Source: an uncultured Bacilli bacterium (lineage in GTDB: Bacteria; Bacillota_I; Bacilli_A; RF39; UBA660). Taken from it: 64,000 bases of DNA. Below, piece by piece: positions 27,098 through 35,439 of this stretch. Positions within the stretch are counted from its first letter, which is position 1. Each line of letters opens with the position of its first letter. Both the position numbers and the translations under genes were made by a program. Under the pieces are notes generated by a model. That model saw only the letters and a program-made list of their open reading frames with translations. It ran no database searches and was not told the DNA's origin. The DNA is taken from the NCBI GenBank assembly GCA_934090795.1, contig CAKOJQ010000002.1, forward strand, positions 62,001-126,000. Reading direction: 5' to 3'.

Positions 27098-27595
27098 ATG
27101 CGCTATAATAAAATAAGAAAAATGGATATTGCTAATGGACCAGGAGTTAGGGTATCAATATTTTTTCAAGGGTGTGCCTTTCATTGTAAAAATTGTTTTA
27201 ATCAAGATACTTGGGATTTTGATGGTGGCAAGGAATTTGATGATAGTGTAATTGATGAAGTAATAAATTTATGTAAAATGGATCATATTAAAGGCTTATC
27301 TATATTAGGAGGTGAGCCTTGGCATCCTAACAATATTGAAGGAACTACTAAGTTAGTTAAAAAATTTAAGAAAGAATTACCTAATAAGACAATATGGTCT
27401 TGGAGTGGGTATAATTTTGAAGATTATTTGAGTAAACAAGATGGTATTAAATATGTTGATGTTATTGTTGATGGAAGGTTCGTAGAAGAACTTAAAGATC
27501 CAAGACTTAAATATATGGGATCTTCTAATCAAAGAGCAATAGATGTTACAAAATCACTTAAAAGTGGTAAAGTCGTGTTATATGAAGAGGAGTAA
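27098..27595 (+). CDS. nrdG: Anaerobic ribonucleotide reductase-activating protein
   Basis: 165-residue radical-SAM enzyme. C-A-F-H-C-K-N-C (residues about 26-33) is the C-x3-C-x2-C cluster motif, and G-G-E-P near 69 binds S-adenosylmethionine. It forms the glycyl radical on NrdD, whose gene ends 2 bp upstream. AGAGGCG precedes the ATG. Length is normal for the family. Confidence 0.95.
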   Translation: MRYNKIRKMDIANGPGVRVSIFFQGCAFHCKNCFNQDTWDFDGGKEFDDSVIDEVINLCKMDHIKGLSILGGEPWHPNNIEGTTKLVKKFKKELPNKTIWSWSGYNFEDYLSKQDGIKYVDVIVDGRFVEELKDPRLKYMGSSNQRAIDVTKSLKSGKVVLYEEE

Positions 27596-27598
27596 AGA

Positions 27599-28057
27599 AT
27601 GAAACAAAGAGGATTTGAAATAGCTAAGGGTTGGGAAAACAAAGATATTCATTTACCAGTCAGAAAGACAAGGTATTCTGCTGGATATGATGTTGAAGCT
27701 GCTGAAGATATGGTTATTCCACCTTATAAGCCTGGTGTTAAACCAGTACTTGTTCCGACAGGAATAAAAGCTTATTTTATGGAAGATGAATGGTTAATGC
27801 TTGTTAATAGAAGTAGTGGACCTAAAAAAGGATTTATTTTACCTAATTCGATTGGAGTAGTAGATCATGATTACTATAATAATGAGACTAATGATGGACA
27901 TTTTTATTTTCAATTTTGGAATTTTAAAGATGAAGATTTAGTTATTCATAAGGGAGATGTTATTGGTCAAGCTATATTTCAAAAATATTTAGTTACAGAT
28001 GATGATGATGCAGAAGGAATTAGAACAAGTGGTTTTGGTTCAACAGATGTAAAGTAA
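27599..28057 (+). CDS. dut: dUTP diphosphatase (trimeric dUTPase)
   Basis: 152 residues with the dUTPase motifs in order: A-G-Y-D near residue 28 (motif 1), R-S-S-G near 71 (motif 2), G-V-V-D-H-D-Y-Y near 86 (motif 3), K-G-D-V-I-G-Q-A near 118 (motif 4) and R-T-S-G-F-G-S-T near 141 (motif 5). It converts dUTP to dUMP and pyrophosphate, keeping uracil out of DNA. It is 3 bp after nrdG, so dNTP synthesis and clean-up are co-expressed. Confidence 0.9.
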   Translation: MKQRGFEIAKGWENKDIHLPVRKTRYSAGYDVEAAEDMVIPPYKPGVKPVLVPTGIKAYFMEDEWLMLVNRSSGPKKGFILPNSIGVVDHDYYNNETNDGHFYFQFWNFKDEDLVIHKGDVIGQAIFQKYLVTDDDDAEGIRTSGFGSTDVK

Positions 28058-28088
28058 ATGTAAAATACGTGTAATATCAAAATGTAAA

Positions 28089-28116
28089 TTGACGGGGGGG
28101 TGTTTAGTGGTATGAT
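28089..28116 (+). promoter_or_regulatory. Promoter with a G7 tract in its spacer (probable phase-variable switch)
   Basis: TTGACG (28089-28094) and TATGAT (28111-28116) are separated by 16 bp. A run of seven G (28094-28100) begins at the last base of the -35 box and fills the first part of the spacer. Such a run is exceptional in this AT-rich DNA. Gain of one G would give the optimal 17-bp spacer, loss would weaken the promoter. The surface-protein start is 26 bp downstream of the -10 box. Confidence 0.65.
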
Positions 28117-28142
28117 TTGGTAAGAATAGGAGTGCATGAAGC

Positions 28143-29849
28143 ATGAAAAAACTTACCAAATTTTTTAATTTAATAAAAGAAAATAAACAAACCAGAATAT
28201 TATCTATAATGACTATTGCTATGTTATTTATTTTTACGATAGGTTATTCTTTGTCAATGTTTACAGGTGGTAGTAATAAAAAGGTAGCCAATATTAAAGT
28301 AAATGATTTATCTTTTAACATGACTACAAATAGTGGAACAAGTGATGATAGAGTACTTCATTTACAAGCAGGTAAATTGGAACAATTTGATATAATTCTT
28401 ACTAATTTAAATAAAGTAAACATTAAATATGAAATAATTTATGAATTATGTAATGATCAGGATTGTACTAGTACAAGTAAAGATATACCTAAAGATTTAT
28501 TAGTATATAAAGAAAAAGAAGATACTAATATAAATGGTAGTTTAGATATTAATAAAAGTAATAGTATAAGAATATTGACTCAAAATAAAAGCAGTAATGA
28601 TTACTATATAAAACTTAGTTTAAATGCAGGATATAGTTGGAATGATTTAGATTTAATAGGACAAATAAAAGATGTAATAAGTATTAATCAAGATATAGAT
28701 ATAATAGCGTATGTAGATGGTAAAGAAGTTAGTGATTTACCAACGACATGTTTTTATACATCAACATCAAAAGCGTATAAAAATAATGCTGAATTAGCAG
28801 ATACTACTGTAACTTTTAATTGTAATTATGTATCTAATTCTTGGTCATATGCAGTTGATAATATTAAGAATTTACCAGATAAAATAATAGTTAATTTTGA
28901 ACATACAGGAATAAATACAGTAGAATATTTAACTATATTACAACAAAAGGATACAAATAATATTAATGGTTTATTAATAGATGATACATCAGATAAAAAT
29001 GTAAGATATACTGGAGCAACGCCTAATAATTATGTTGAATTTGGTAACACAGGAGAACTATGGAGAATAGTAGGTATCTTTAATGTAAAGAATTCTGAGG
29101 GAATTATGTCAAAAAATATTAAAATAGTTAGAAATGAATCATTGGGCAGATATTCATGGGATGCCACTGGAAATAATGATTATGGAATTAATGACTGGAC
29201 AGAAGCCGATTTGATGCAAGAATTAAATGAAGATTATTTAAATACAAGTTTAGCTACTAATAAACTTTGGTATAATTCATATTGGGATTCAACAAATATA
29301 AAGGTTGTTTATAGTAAAACTGAAATGTTTGATTATACCAAAACAATTAAACAAAAATATCAAGATATGATAAGTACTTCTGTATGGAATGTCGGGGGAA
29401 ATGGATATACAGGTCCAGAACCTTATTCTATACCCTTACATTCACAATATATTGCAGAAAGAGGAACAACAACATATCAAAATAGTAGAGCAACTACTTG
29501 GACCGGAAAAGTCGGATTAATCTATGCAAGTGACTATGGATATGCATCAACCAATGAAGATTGTCACAAAAATTTGAGAGCTGGTATAACTTATATAAAT
29601 GGTATTTTTGATTATTCAAATGGATTATGTAAAATAAATAATTGGCTTGCTAAAACATCTTGGTATAGCACATTGTCAATTTATTCTACTACACCAGGTG
29701 GTTTATTCTTTATTCATGGACAAGGTGCAGTTAATCAAAGTGATGTATGCTATGCTAGTAATGTTTATCCATCAGTTTATCTTAAATCTAATGTCTTGAT
29801 TACTGGGGGAACTGGCGAAAAAGATAATCCTTATAAATTAAGTTTATAA
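28143..29849 (+). CDS. Large surface-exposed protein
   Basis: 568 residues. A cytoplasmic stub with basic residues and a transmembrane segment (about 19-39) anchor the N-terminus. The remaining 520 residues are beta-rich and Asn/Thr/Ser-rich. A segment from about 265 (V-E-Y-L-T-I-L-Q-Q-K-D) leads into a domain with G-E-L-W-R-I-V-G-I-F and K-I-V-R-N-E-S-L-G, often seen in uncharacterised surface proteins of gut Firmicutes. Four Cys lie in two extracytoplasmic pairs. No LPxTG is present. AGGAGTG lies 8 nt before the ATG. Expression may be switched by the G7-tract promoter. Function unknown; adhesion is a guess. Confidence 0.65.
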   Translation: MKKLTKFFNLIKENKQTRILSIMTIAMLFIFTIGYSLSMFTGGSNKKVANIKVNDLSFNMTTNSGTSDDRVLHLQAGKLEQFDIILTNLNKVNIKYEIIYELCNDQDCTSTSKDIPKDLLVYKEKEDTNINGSLDINKSNSIRILTQNKSSNDYYIKLSLNAGYSWNDLDLIGQIKDVISINQDIDIIAYVDGKEVSDLPTTCFYTSTSKAYKNNAELADTTVTFNCNYVSNSWSYAVDNIKNLPDKIIVNFEHTGINTVEYLTILQQKDTNNINGLLIDDTSDKNVRYTGATPNNYVEFGNTGELWRIVGIFNVKNSEGIMSKNIKIVRNESLGRYSWDATGNNDYGINDWTEADLMQELNEDYLNTSLATNKLWYNSYWDSTNIKVVYSKTEMFDYTKTIKQKYQDMISTSVWNVGGNGYTGPEPYSIPLHSQYIAERGTTTYQNSRATTWTGKVGLIYASDYGYASTNEDCHKNLRAGITYINGIFDYSNGLCKINNWLAKTSWYSTLSIYSTTPGGLFFIHGQGAVNQSDVCYASNVYPSVYLKSNVLITGGTGEKDNPYKLSL

Positions 29850-29921
29850 AAATCTTAAATAAACGAGTAGTTTTTTTCTATTCTTTATTATAAAATAATC
29901 ATGAGGTTAGGAAGTGTAATT

Positions 29922-30740
29922 ATGCCTGAGTTACCAGAAGTTAGAACTGTTGCTAAAGTATTAAAAGAAAAAATAATTGGTAAGAAAATAACAAGTTATC
30001 AGATTAGATATCAAAATATTATAGAAGATGGTAGTTTAAGTTTTGATAATTTAATTAATAAAACAATATTAGATATAACAACTTATGGAAAATATTTAAT
30101 ATTTAAAATAGATAATCTTTATTTAGTATCACATCTTAGAATGGAAGGAAAGTATTACATAAAAAATATTAATGATGAAATAAGCAAACATGAACATGTA
30201 ATATTTATTTTAGATAATAATATTTCTTTAAGGTATCATGATACTAGAAAGTTTGGTCGTATGTTTTTAACTGATGACTTATCTAAGTGTAAGGGATTAA
30301 ATAAACTAGGACTTGAACCATTTGATAAAAATATTAATAGTGATTATTTATTATCTAAATTTAATAAAAGTAATTTACCAATTAAAGAATTATTATTAGA
30401 TCAAAGTATTATTGCTGGACTTGGAAATATTTATGCTAATGAAGTATTATTTTTAAGTAAAATAAATCCATTTAAAAAAGGAAAAGATATTACTAAAAAT
30501 GAATGTGATAATATAATTTCTTCATCTAAAGAAATTTTAACCAACGCGATTATTGATGGTGGAACAACTATTAAAAGTTATACTTCAAGTTTAGGAGTAA
30601 CAGGACATTATCAAGACAAATTATATGTTCATAAAAGAGATAATATGAATTGTAAAATATGCAATAGTTTAATATTAAAAGACCGAATTGGTGGAAGAAG
30701 TACTTATTACTGTCCTAATTGTCAGAAAGAAAGTAAGTGA
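29922..30740 (+). CDS. mutM: Formamidopyrimidine-DNA glycosylase
   Basis: Removes oxidised purines such as 8-oxoguanine and nicks the abasic site. The start at 29922 is fixed by function, since the catalytic Pro must follow Met (M-P-E-L-P-E-V). An in-frame ATG at 29901 would bury it. Glu3 and Glu6 are present, but the usual next Glu is Arg (P-E-V-R-T). The helix-two-turn-helix with G-L-G-N-I-Y-A-N-E lies near 166, and the C-terminal zinc finger C-K-I-C...C-P-N-C near 244-267. Length 272 is typical. It is followed closely by the O-antigen-ligase-like gene. Confidence 0.92.
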   Translation: MPELPEVRTVAKVLKEKIIGKKITSYQIRYQNIIEDGSLSFDNLINKTILDITTYGKYLIFKIDNLYLVSHLRMEGKYYIKNINDEISKHEHVIFILDNNISLRYHDTRKFGRMFLTDDLSKCKGLNKLGLEPFDKNINSDYLLSKFNKSNLPIKELLLDQSIIAGLGNIYANEVLFLSKINPFKKGKDITKNECDNIISSSKEILTNAIIDGGTTIKSYTSSLGVTGHYQDKLYVHKRDNMNCKICNSLILKDRIGGRSTYYCPNCQKESK

Positions 30741-30743
30741 TTA

Positions 30744-32297
30744 ATGAAAACTAATTATCAAAAACTAAAAAATATTTTAGAGACATACGCTGATATTTAT
30801 ATTTTTATAATCTTGTTAATATTTCCTTTTATAGTTAATAAAGACGGATTTTTTCATATTTTAGAATGTAAATGGTATTCATATTTAATTATTGGAATGA
30901 CATATTTAACTCTAAACTTAGTAACGTTATTATATTTTTATATCTTTAAAAAAGTTAATTATTTTAAAAATTATAAATTATCTAAAGTACAATTATTTGC
31001 CATTTCATTATTAATTATTAATATTTTATCTTGCTTATTGTCTCCCTATTTAAAAGACTATAATTTACTTATAGGAGTTGGTAGAGGAGAAGGATTAATA
31101 ATGACTTCTCTCTATATCCTATCTTTTTTAAGCATAACTTTATTTGGTAAATTTAAAAGAAAATATATTTTATATTTTTCGCTTTTATCAATAATTCATA
31201 ATGGAATATGTGTGCTTCAATATATTGGCTTTAATCCATTAAATATGTATCATAATGGGATTGGAACCCATAATGTAAGTTTTATGGGAACAATAGGTAA
31301 TATTGATTTTATATCAGCACTTTATTGCATCTTAATACCAGTATCTATTTCATCATATCTTTTTCTTAAAGATAATAGTAAAAAAGAAAATATTATTCAT
31401 TTAACATCAATATTTTTATCATTCTTTATTTTAGGTATTATAAATGTTCAAAGTGGTAAACTTGCCTTATTAATAATGCTTATTTTAACTTTTCCTTTAA
31501 TTATCAAAAATAACCAAAGATTAAGTAAATTTCTTATCATATTATCACTAATATTGATGGCATACTGCACAAATATTATATTAAATCCCGAGTATCATTA
31601 CGACATTAATAAACTAGGACTTTATTTTAAATTTAATTATATTGTTGTATTGTATTTAATTGTTATTTTTATTTTAATTTATTTATCAAAGGTTTTAAAA
31701 AATACTAACTACAACATTTTAAATGATAAAAAGATAATTAAATATTATTTTATCTTAATATCTATTTGTGGAATATTTGGAATAATTATTATATATAATA
31801 TAAATTTTAGTAGTGGGTTTTTATATGAAATTCATGAATTATTACATTTAAATTTTGACGATGAATTTGGAACATACAGAATATTCTTATGGAAAAGAAC
31901 TTTAAAGTTAGTTAAAGATTATCCTTTAATAGGAACAGGACCGGATACCTTTGCATTAAGATTTATGGCAAAGTATACTGAAGATATTAAAGCAATTGGT
32001 CCTTTAACAATTAATGATACAGCAGCCAATGTTTATTTAACAACTTTAATAAATTTAGGAGTAATTGGTCTTTCTAATTATTTATTATTAATGTTTTCAT
32101 TATTAAAAAAAGGATTAAAAGAAATGAATAATTATTCTAAAATATTGTTACTTGCTTTTATTTGTTATCTAATTCAAGATTTTTTTAATCTTTCAGTTGT
32201 AATAGTTAGTCCAATATTTTGGCTATTAATGGGAGTTTTATACATAAGTTTAAATGCTGACAAATTAACTTGTAAAAAAGAAATAAAAACAATATAA
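30744..32297 (+). CDS. O-antigen ligase/polymerase-like membrane protein (Wzy_C family)
   Basis: 517 residues with about 12 transmembrane segments and one large extracytoplasmic loop (residues about 355-435). The loop contains the Wzy_C-type segment Y-R-I-F-L-W-K-R-T-L-K-L...Y-P-L-I-G-T-G-P-D-T-F. The family includes WaaL ligases, Wzy polymerases and PglL/PilO-type protein O-glycosyltransferases. No lipopolysaccharide genes are in the window, so polymerase or protein-glycosylation roles are more likely than WaaL. The next gene encodes a surface protein rich in glycosylation-like sequons. Only a weak ribosome-binding site is seen. Confidence 0.75.
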   Translation: MKTNYQKLKNILETYADIYIFIILLIFPFIVNKDGFFHILECKWYSYLIIGMTYLTLNLVTLLYFYIFKKVNYFKNYKLSKVQLFAISLLIINILSCLLSPYLKDYNLLIGVGRGEGLIMTSLYILSFLSITLFGKFKRKYILYFSLLSIIHNGICVLQYIGFNPLNMYHNGIGTHNVSFMGTIGNIDFISALYCILIPVSISSYLFLKDNSKKENIIHLTSIFLSFFILGIINVQSGKLALLIMLILTFPLIIKNNQRLSKFLIILSLILMAYCTNIILNPEYHYDINKLGLYFKFNYIVVLYLIVIFILIYLSKVLKNTNYNILNDKKIIKYYFILISICGIFGIIIIYNINFSSGFLYEIHELLHLNFDDEFGTYRIFLWKRTLKLVKDYPLIGTGPDTFALRFMAKYTEDIKAIGPLTINDTAANVYLTTLINLGVIGLSNYLLLMFSLLKKGLKEMNNYSKILLLAFICYLIQDFFNLSVVIVSPIFWLLMGVLYISLNADKLTCKKEIKTI

Positions 32298-32325
32298 TTA
32301 AATTGTAAAGTAGAGGAGTTTGAAA

Positions 32326-33906
32326 ATGAAAAAAGATAAAATATTAGAACTAGTCATAGGTGGAATTATTATATTCTCTGTAGGTATATTTATAGGTTAT
32401 AAATTAAATAGTGGTGCAATTAAAAATATTCAAGGCTATCTATTTAATGCCAGTGGATTTGCAACTGATCCAAATGCGACTGATTGTAACGCGACTGACA
32501 GTAACGCGACTGATAGCAATGCGACTGATAGTAATGCAACAGATAGTAATGCTACAAGTTCAAATGCATCAATAAATGATAATATTTTAATTTTATCTAG
32601 TTTTTATTTAAAAACAACTACTGGTAAAACTGGTGAAAAAATATATGTTAATTTACAAACTCAAGGAACAACTAATACTGGTGCATCTGTATCTTTTAAA
32701 AGTACAAAGGGATATACCTTTACAACAAGTATTTATTCAATAAATAATAATCCTTACATTATAATTCCTAAGAATATTCTTTCAGATACTTATAATGTAA
32801 CAGATTTATTATTAACTGGTTTAAATAGTGATTATACAACATTTACTAAACATTATGGTCAAAATGGTAATTTTAACTATACATTCAGTTCAAAATTAGT
32901 TATCAGTTCTGAAAATAAAACCAATATAAAATTAAATAGCTTCACTTTAAAAACTAATAAAGCCAATATATCAGATAAAGTATATTTCGATATTCAAACA
33001 AGTGAAAAATTAACTAATTTAAAATTAGAATTAAAAGGAAGTAACAATACATTTACTGTTTATGCTGCTTCTTTAAATAATAATCCATATTTTGAAATTC
33101 CTTCTAATATTACTGAAGGAAAATATATACTAATTTCATTAACTTTAATAAACAATGATAACACCGTAATATATACAAATAATGGAAATAATGGAACATT
33201 AAAATATGTATTTAATTCTGATTTGGAAATAACTAATAATAGTAATAAAAAGCTTGTCTATAATAACGAAGATATTGATACAACTGTTATATCCAAATTA
33301 TATGAAAGTGATAAAAATTCTGAAATTGTTATAAACTCAAATGAAAATAGTTTTATAAATAGTGAGTTATTTAACATTATAAAAGGAACTAATAGAACTC
33401 TTAAAATAAACAATAATGATAATGAATTAATTTTTAAAGGAAATGATATTAAAGAAGCTAAAACAATTGATGTTAATACTAAAGTTTATTTAACTGAAGT
33501 TAACAATAACATTAATGAAATAGTAAAAAAGGGAATTATAATAGATTTTCCTGATAATGGCTCATTACCTGGAAATGCTTTAGTTAAGATTAAAAATAAT
33601 GATGATATTAAAAAAGTTTTAGATAGTAAAGTAAACGTTTATTATTATAATGATAAAACTAATAAATTTAGATTAATAAGTAGAGGAATAACTTTAACTG
33701 AAGATTATTATGAATTCAATATTTCACATACATCTAATTATGTCTTAACTAATGAAGAAATAGATAAAAAATATTTAGAAACAAATGAAAATGTTGTTAA
33801 TTTCCAAAAAAGTAATAAAGTAAATTTACTTCTAATCGGAGCAGGAGTTTTAGTTATAATTGGAACTACTTGTCTAATAATTTTTATTAAAAGAAAAAAT
33901 AAATAA
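32326..33906 (+). CDS. Membrane-anchored surface protein with D-X-N-A-T repeats
   Basis: 526 residues. Transmembrane anchors lie at both ends (residues about 8-26 and 500-520, the latter followed by K-R-K-N-K). Residues 46-80 are seven five-residue repeats of the type A-T-D-S-N. Two similar beta-rich modules follow (about 88-185 and 200-300, each starting L-x-S-F-x-L-K-T), then a third region to 490. The start at 32326 has GAGGAG 7 nt upstream; a TTG at 32320 is less likely. It is 28 bp after the O-antigen-ligase-like gene. Two membrane anchors would hold the 470-residue middle part as an external loop. Confidence 0.65.
   Translation: MKKDKILELVIGGIIIFSVGIFIGYKLNSGAIKNIQGYLFNASGFATDPNATDCNATDSNATDSNATDSNATDSNATSSNASINDNILILSSFYLKTTTGKTGEKIYVNLQTQGTTNTGASVSFKSTKGYTFTTSIYSINNNPYIIIPKNILSDTYNVTDLLLTGLNSDYTTFTKHYGQNGNFNYTFSSKLVISSENKTNIKLNSFTLKTNKANISDKVYFDIQTSEKLTNLKLELKGSNNTFTVYAASLNNNPYFEIPSNITEGKYILISLTLINNDNTVIYTNNGNNGTLKYVFNSDLEITNNSNKKLVYNNEDIDTTVISKLYESDKNSEIVINSNENSFINSELFNIIKGTNRTLKINNNDNELIFKGNDIKEAKTIDVNTKVYLTEVNNNINEIVKKGIIIDFPDNGSLPGNALVKIKNNDDIKKVLDSKVNVYYYNDKTNKFRLISRGITLTEDYYEFNISHTSNYVLTNEEIDKKYLETNENVVNFQKSNKVNLLLIGAGVLVIIGTTCLIIFIKRKNK
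32461..32565 (+). repeat. Tandem 15-bp repeat, seven units, coding for (A-T-D-S-N)n
   Basis: Seven units of the form GCGACTGATAGTAAT with substitutions. GCG Ala codons are concentrated here and rare elsewhere in the gene, indicating recent expansion. The translated array carries six D-X-N-A-T sites (four D-S-N-A-T, one D-C-N-A-T, one D-P-N-A-T). Confidence 0.9.
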
Positions 33907-33938
33907 GAACTGTTAAAATAAACTAACAGTTCTTTTCA
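33905..33938. terminator. Bidirectional terminator
   Basis: Perfect 11-bp stem (AAGAACTGTTA with its complement) and an 8-nt loop, with T on the + side. It lies between the convergent surface-protein and phosphopantetheinyl-transferase genes. Confidence 0.85.
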
Positions 33939-34522
33939 CATATTGAAATAACATAGTTATCATACATAAAAGAATAACATTTAACATTTATATCACTACA
34001 ATAAATATGATTGTTACTAATTGTAAATTCAACATTTTTAATATCAAATATATTTTTTCCCATCATTTTAATATAAGCTTCTTTTAAAGTATAAATTTCA
34101 AATAATCGTTTAAATAGATTATTATCTTCTAATAAAATATATTCTTTTTCTTTATTACTAGCAAAACAATTAATAGATTTAATATTAGTTTCTCTAATTT
34201 TTTCAATATCAATACCTATTTCTTTATCAGAAACAACAGTTATAACATAATTAGAAGAATGACTTATATTATAAAATATATTTTTGTTAACAATAAAAGG
34301 TTTATTATTTTTATTAAATTCGAATTCTAATTCATTATAGTCGATATTATAATATTTATCTAATAAATTACTTAAAAGAAGTTCCCCAATAACTGATTGT
34401 CTTGTCTTAAGTTTATTCTTAAAATTATTAATTCTTTTTTTCTTTTCAATATAAATATTACTATAAAAATTATCAATCTCATTATCACTATAATCATTAA
34501 TATTTTTAATTATATATTTCAT
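33923..34522 (-). CDS. 4'-phosphopantetheinyl transferase, Sfp type
   Basis: 199 residues. The family motifs are present: I-G-I-D-I-E near residue 103 (Mg and CoA binding) and L-K-E-A-Y-I-K-M-M-G near 150. It attaches phosphopantetheine from CoA to a Ser of carrier proteins. It diverges from the VanW-adenylation-carrier genes, so its natural substrate is probably the 81-residue carrier at 36837. GGTGA precedes the ATG. It is somewhat shorter than Sfp (224 residues). Confidence 0.85.
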   Translation of the reverse strand: MKYIIKNINDYSDNEIDNFYSNIYIEKKKRINNFKNKLKTRQSVIGELLLSNLLDKYYNIDYNELEFEFNKNNKPFIVNKNIFYNISHSSNYVITVVSDKEIGIDIEKIRETNIKSINCFASNKEKEYILLEDNNLFKRLFEIYTLKEAYIKMMGKNIFDIKNVEFTISNNHIYCSDINVKCYSFMYDNYVISICEKNC

Positions 34523-34603
34523 AAATATTCACCATAATTACCTATATAATATCATTTTTAATATTAATTTGTTATAATTAATTTGAAATTTGAGTAGGAG
34601 TAT

Positions 34604-35437
34604 ATGATTATGACTAGAAAATTATTTTGCGATATAAGTCCAACATGCTATAAAATATCAGTTCAAAAAGAAATTTTATTAAGAAAAACAAAAGATTTAT
34701 TAAGTAAAGAAAAGATAGCAAAAACTAAAAATAAAGAACCATTACCCAATATTGTTAAAAGTCATACTTCAATATTGATAAGAAAATTATATGGAGTAGA
34801 TATTAAACTTCAAGAAAATAAAGTAACAAATATTAGCCTAGCATGTAATCAAATAAATGGAATAATTATTCATCCAGGAGAAACTTTTTCATATTGGCAA
34901 ATGGTGGGAAAACCAACTAAAGAAAAAGGATATAAAGAAGGATTAGTTATTGGAAGAGATGGGTTTTATGCTGGTACTGGTGGCGGATTATGTCAAATGG
35001 CTAACATGATTCATTATTTAGTTTTAAATAGTCCTTTACAAGTAACTGAACTTCATCATCATTCAGATGCTTTATTTCCTGATGACCGAAGAAGAGTACC
35101 TTTTGGTACCGGAACCAGTGTTTGTTATAATAACTTAGACTATCGTTTTAAAAATAATACTGATCAAGATATTCAAATTCTTGTATGGATAGATGGTGGC
35201 GAACTTTGCGGTGAACTTAGAAGTAAAAAGGCATTCCCTTGTCGATATAAATTAGTTGAAGAAGATCATCATTTTAAAAAAGAAAAAAATAAATATTTTA
35301 GAATATCAAAAGTTTATCGTATTGTAATTGATAGATTAACAAATGAAGAGTTATATAAAGAATTAATTTTAGATAATCATTCAGAAGTAATGTATGATTA
35401 TGATTTAATTCCTAAAGATGAAATAAGAAGTGAATAA
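34604..35437 (+). CDS. VanW family protein
   Basis: 277 residues, or 275 if the second ATG (34610) is used, which is better spaced from AGGAG. The VanW core is clear: N-x-I-N-G-I-I-I-H-P-G-E-T-F-S-Y-W near residue 85, and G-G-G-L-C-Q-M-A-N near 126, followed by H-H-H-S-D and D-x-R-R-V-P-F-G-T-G-T. VanW occurs in some vancomycin-resistance clusters but has no proven activity; it is often linked to peptidoglycan. It opens a three-gene operon with an adenylation enzyme and a carrier protein. Confidence 0.85.
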   Translation: MIMTRKLFCDISPTCYKISVQKEILLRKTKDLLSKEKIAKTKNKEPLPNIVKSHTSILIRKLYGVDIKLQENKVTNISLACNQINGIIIHPGETFSYWQMVGKPTKEKGYKEGLVIGRDGFYAGTGGGLCQMANMIHYLVLNSPLQVTELHHHSDALFPDDRRRVPFGTGTSVCYNNLDYRFKNNTDQDIQILVWIDGGELCGELRSKKAFPCRYKLVEEDHHFKKEKNKYFRISKVYRIVIDRLTNEELYKELILDNHSEVMYDYDLIPKDEIRSE

Positions 35438-35439
35438 AT

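Noticed and set aside
32461..32565. Short tandem repeats that could suggest a CRISPR array
   Set aside because: Units are contiguous 15-bp coding repeats in frame with no spacers.
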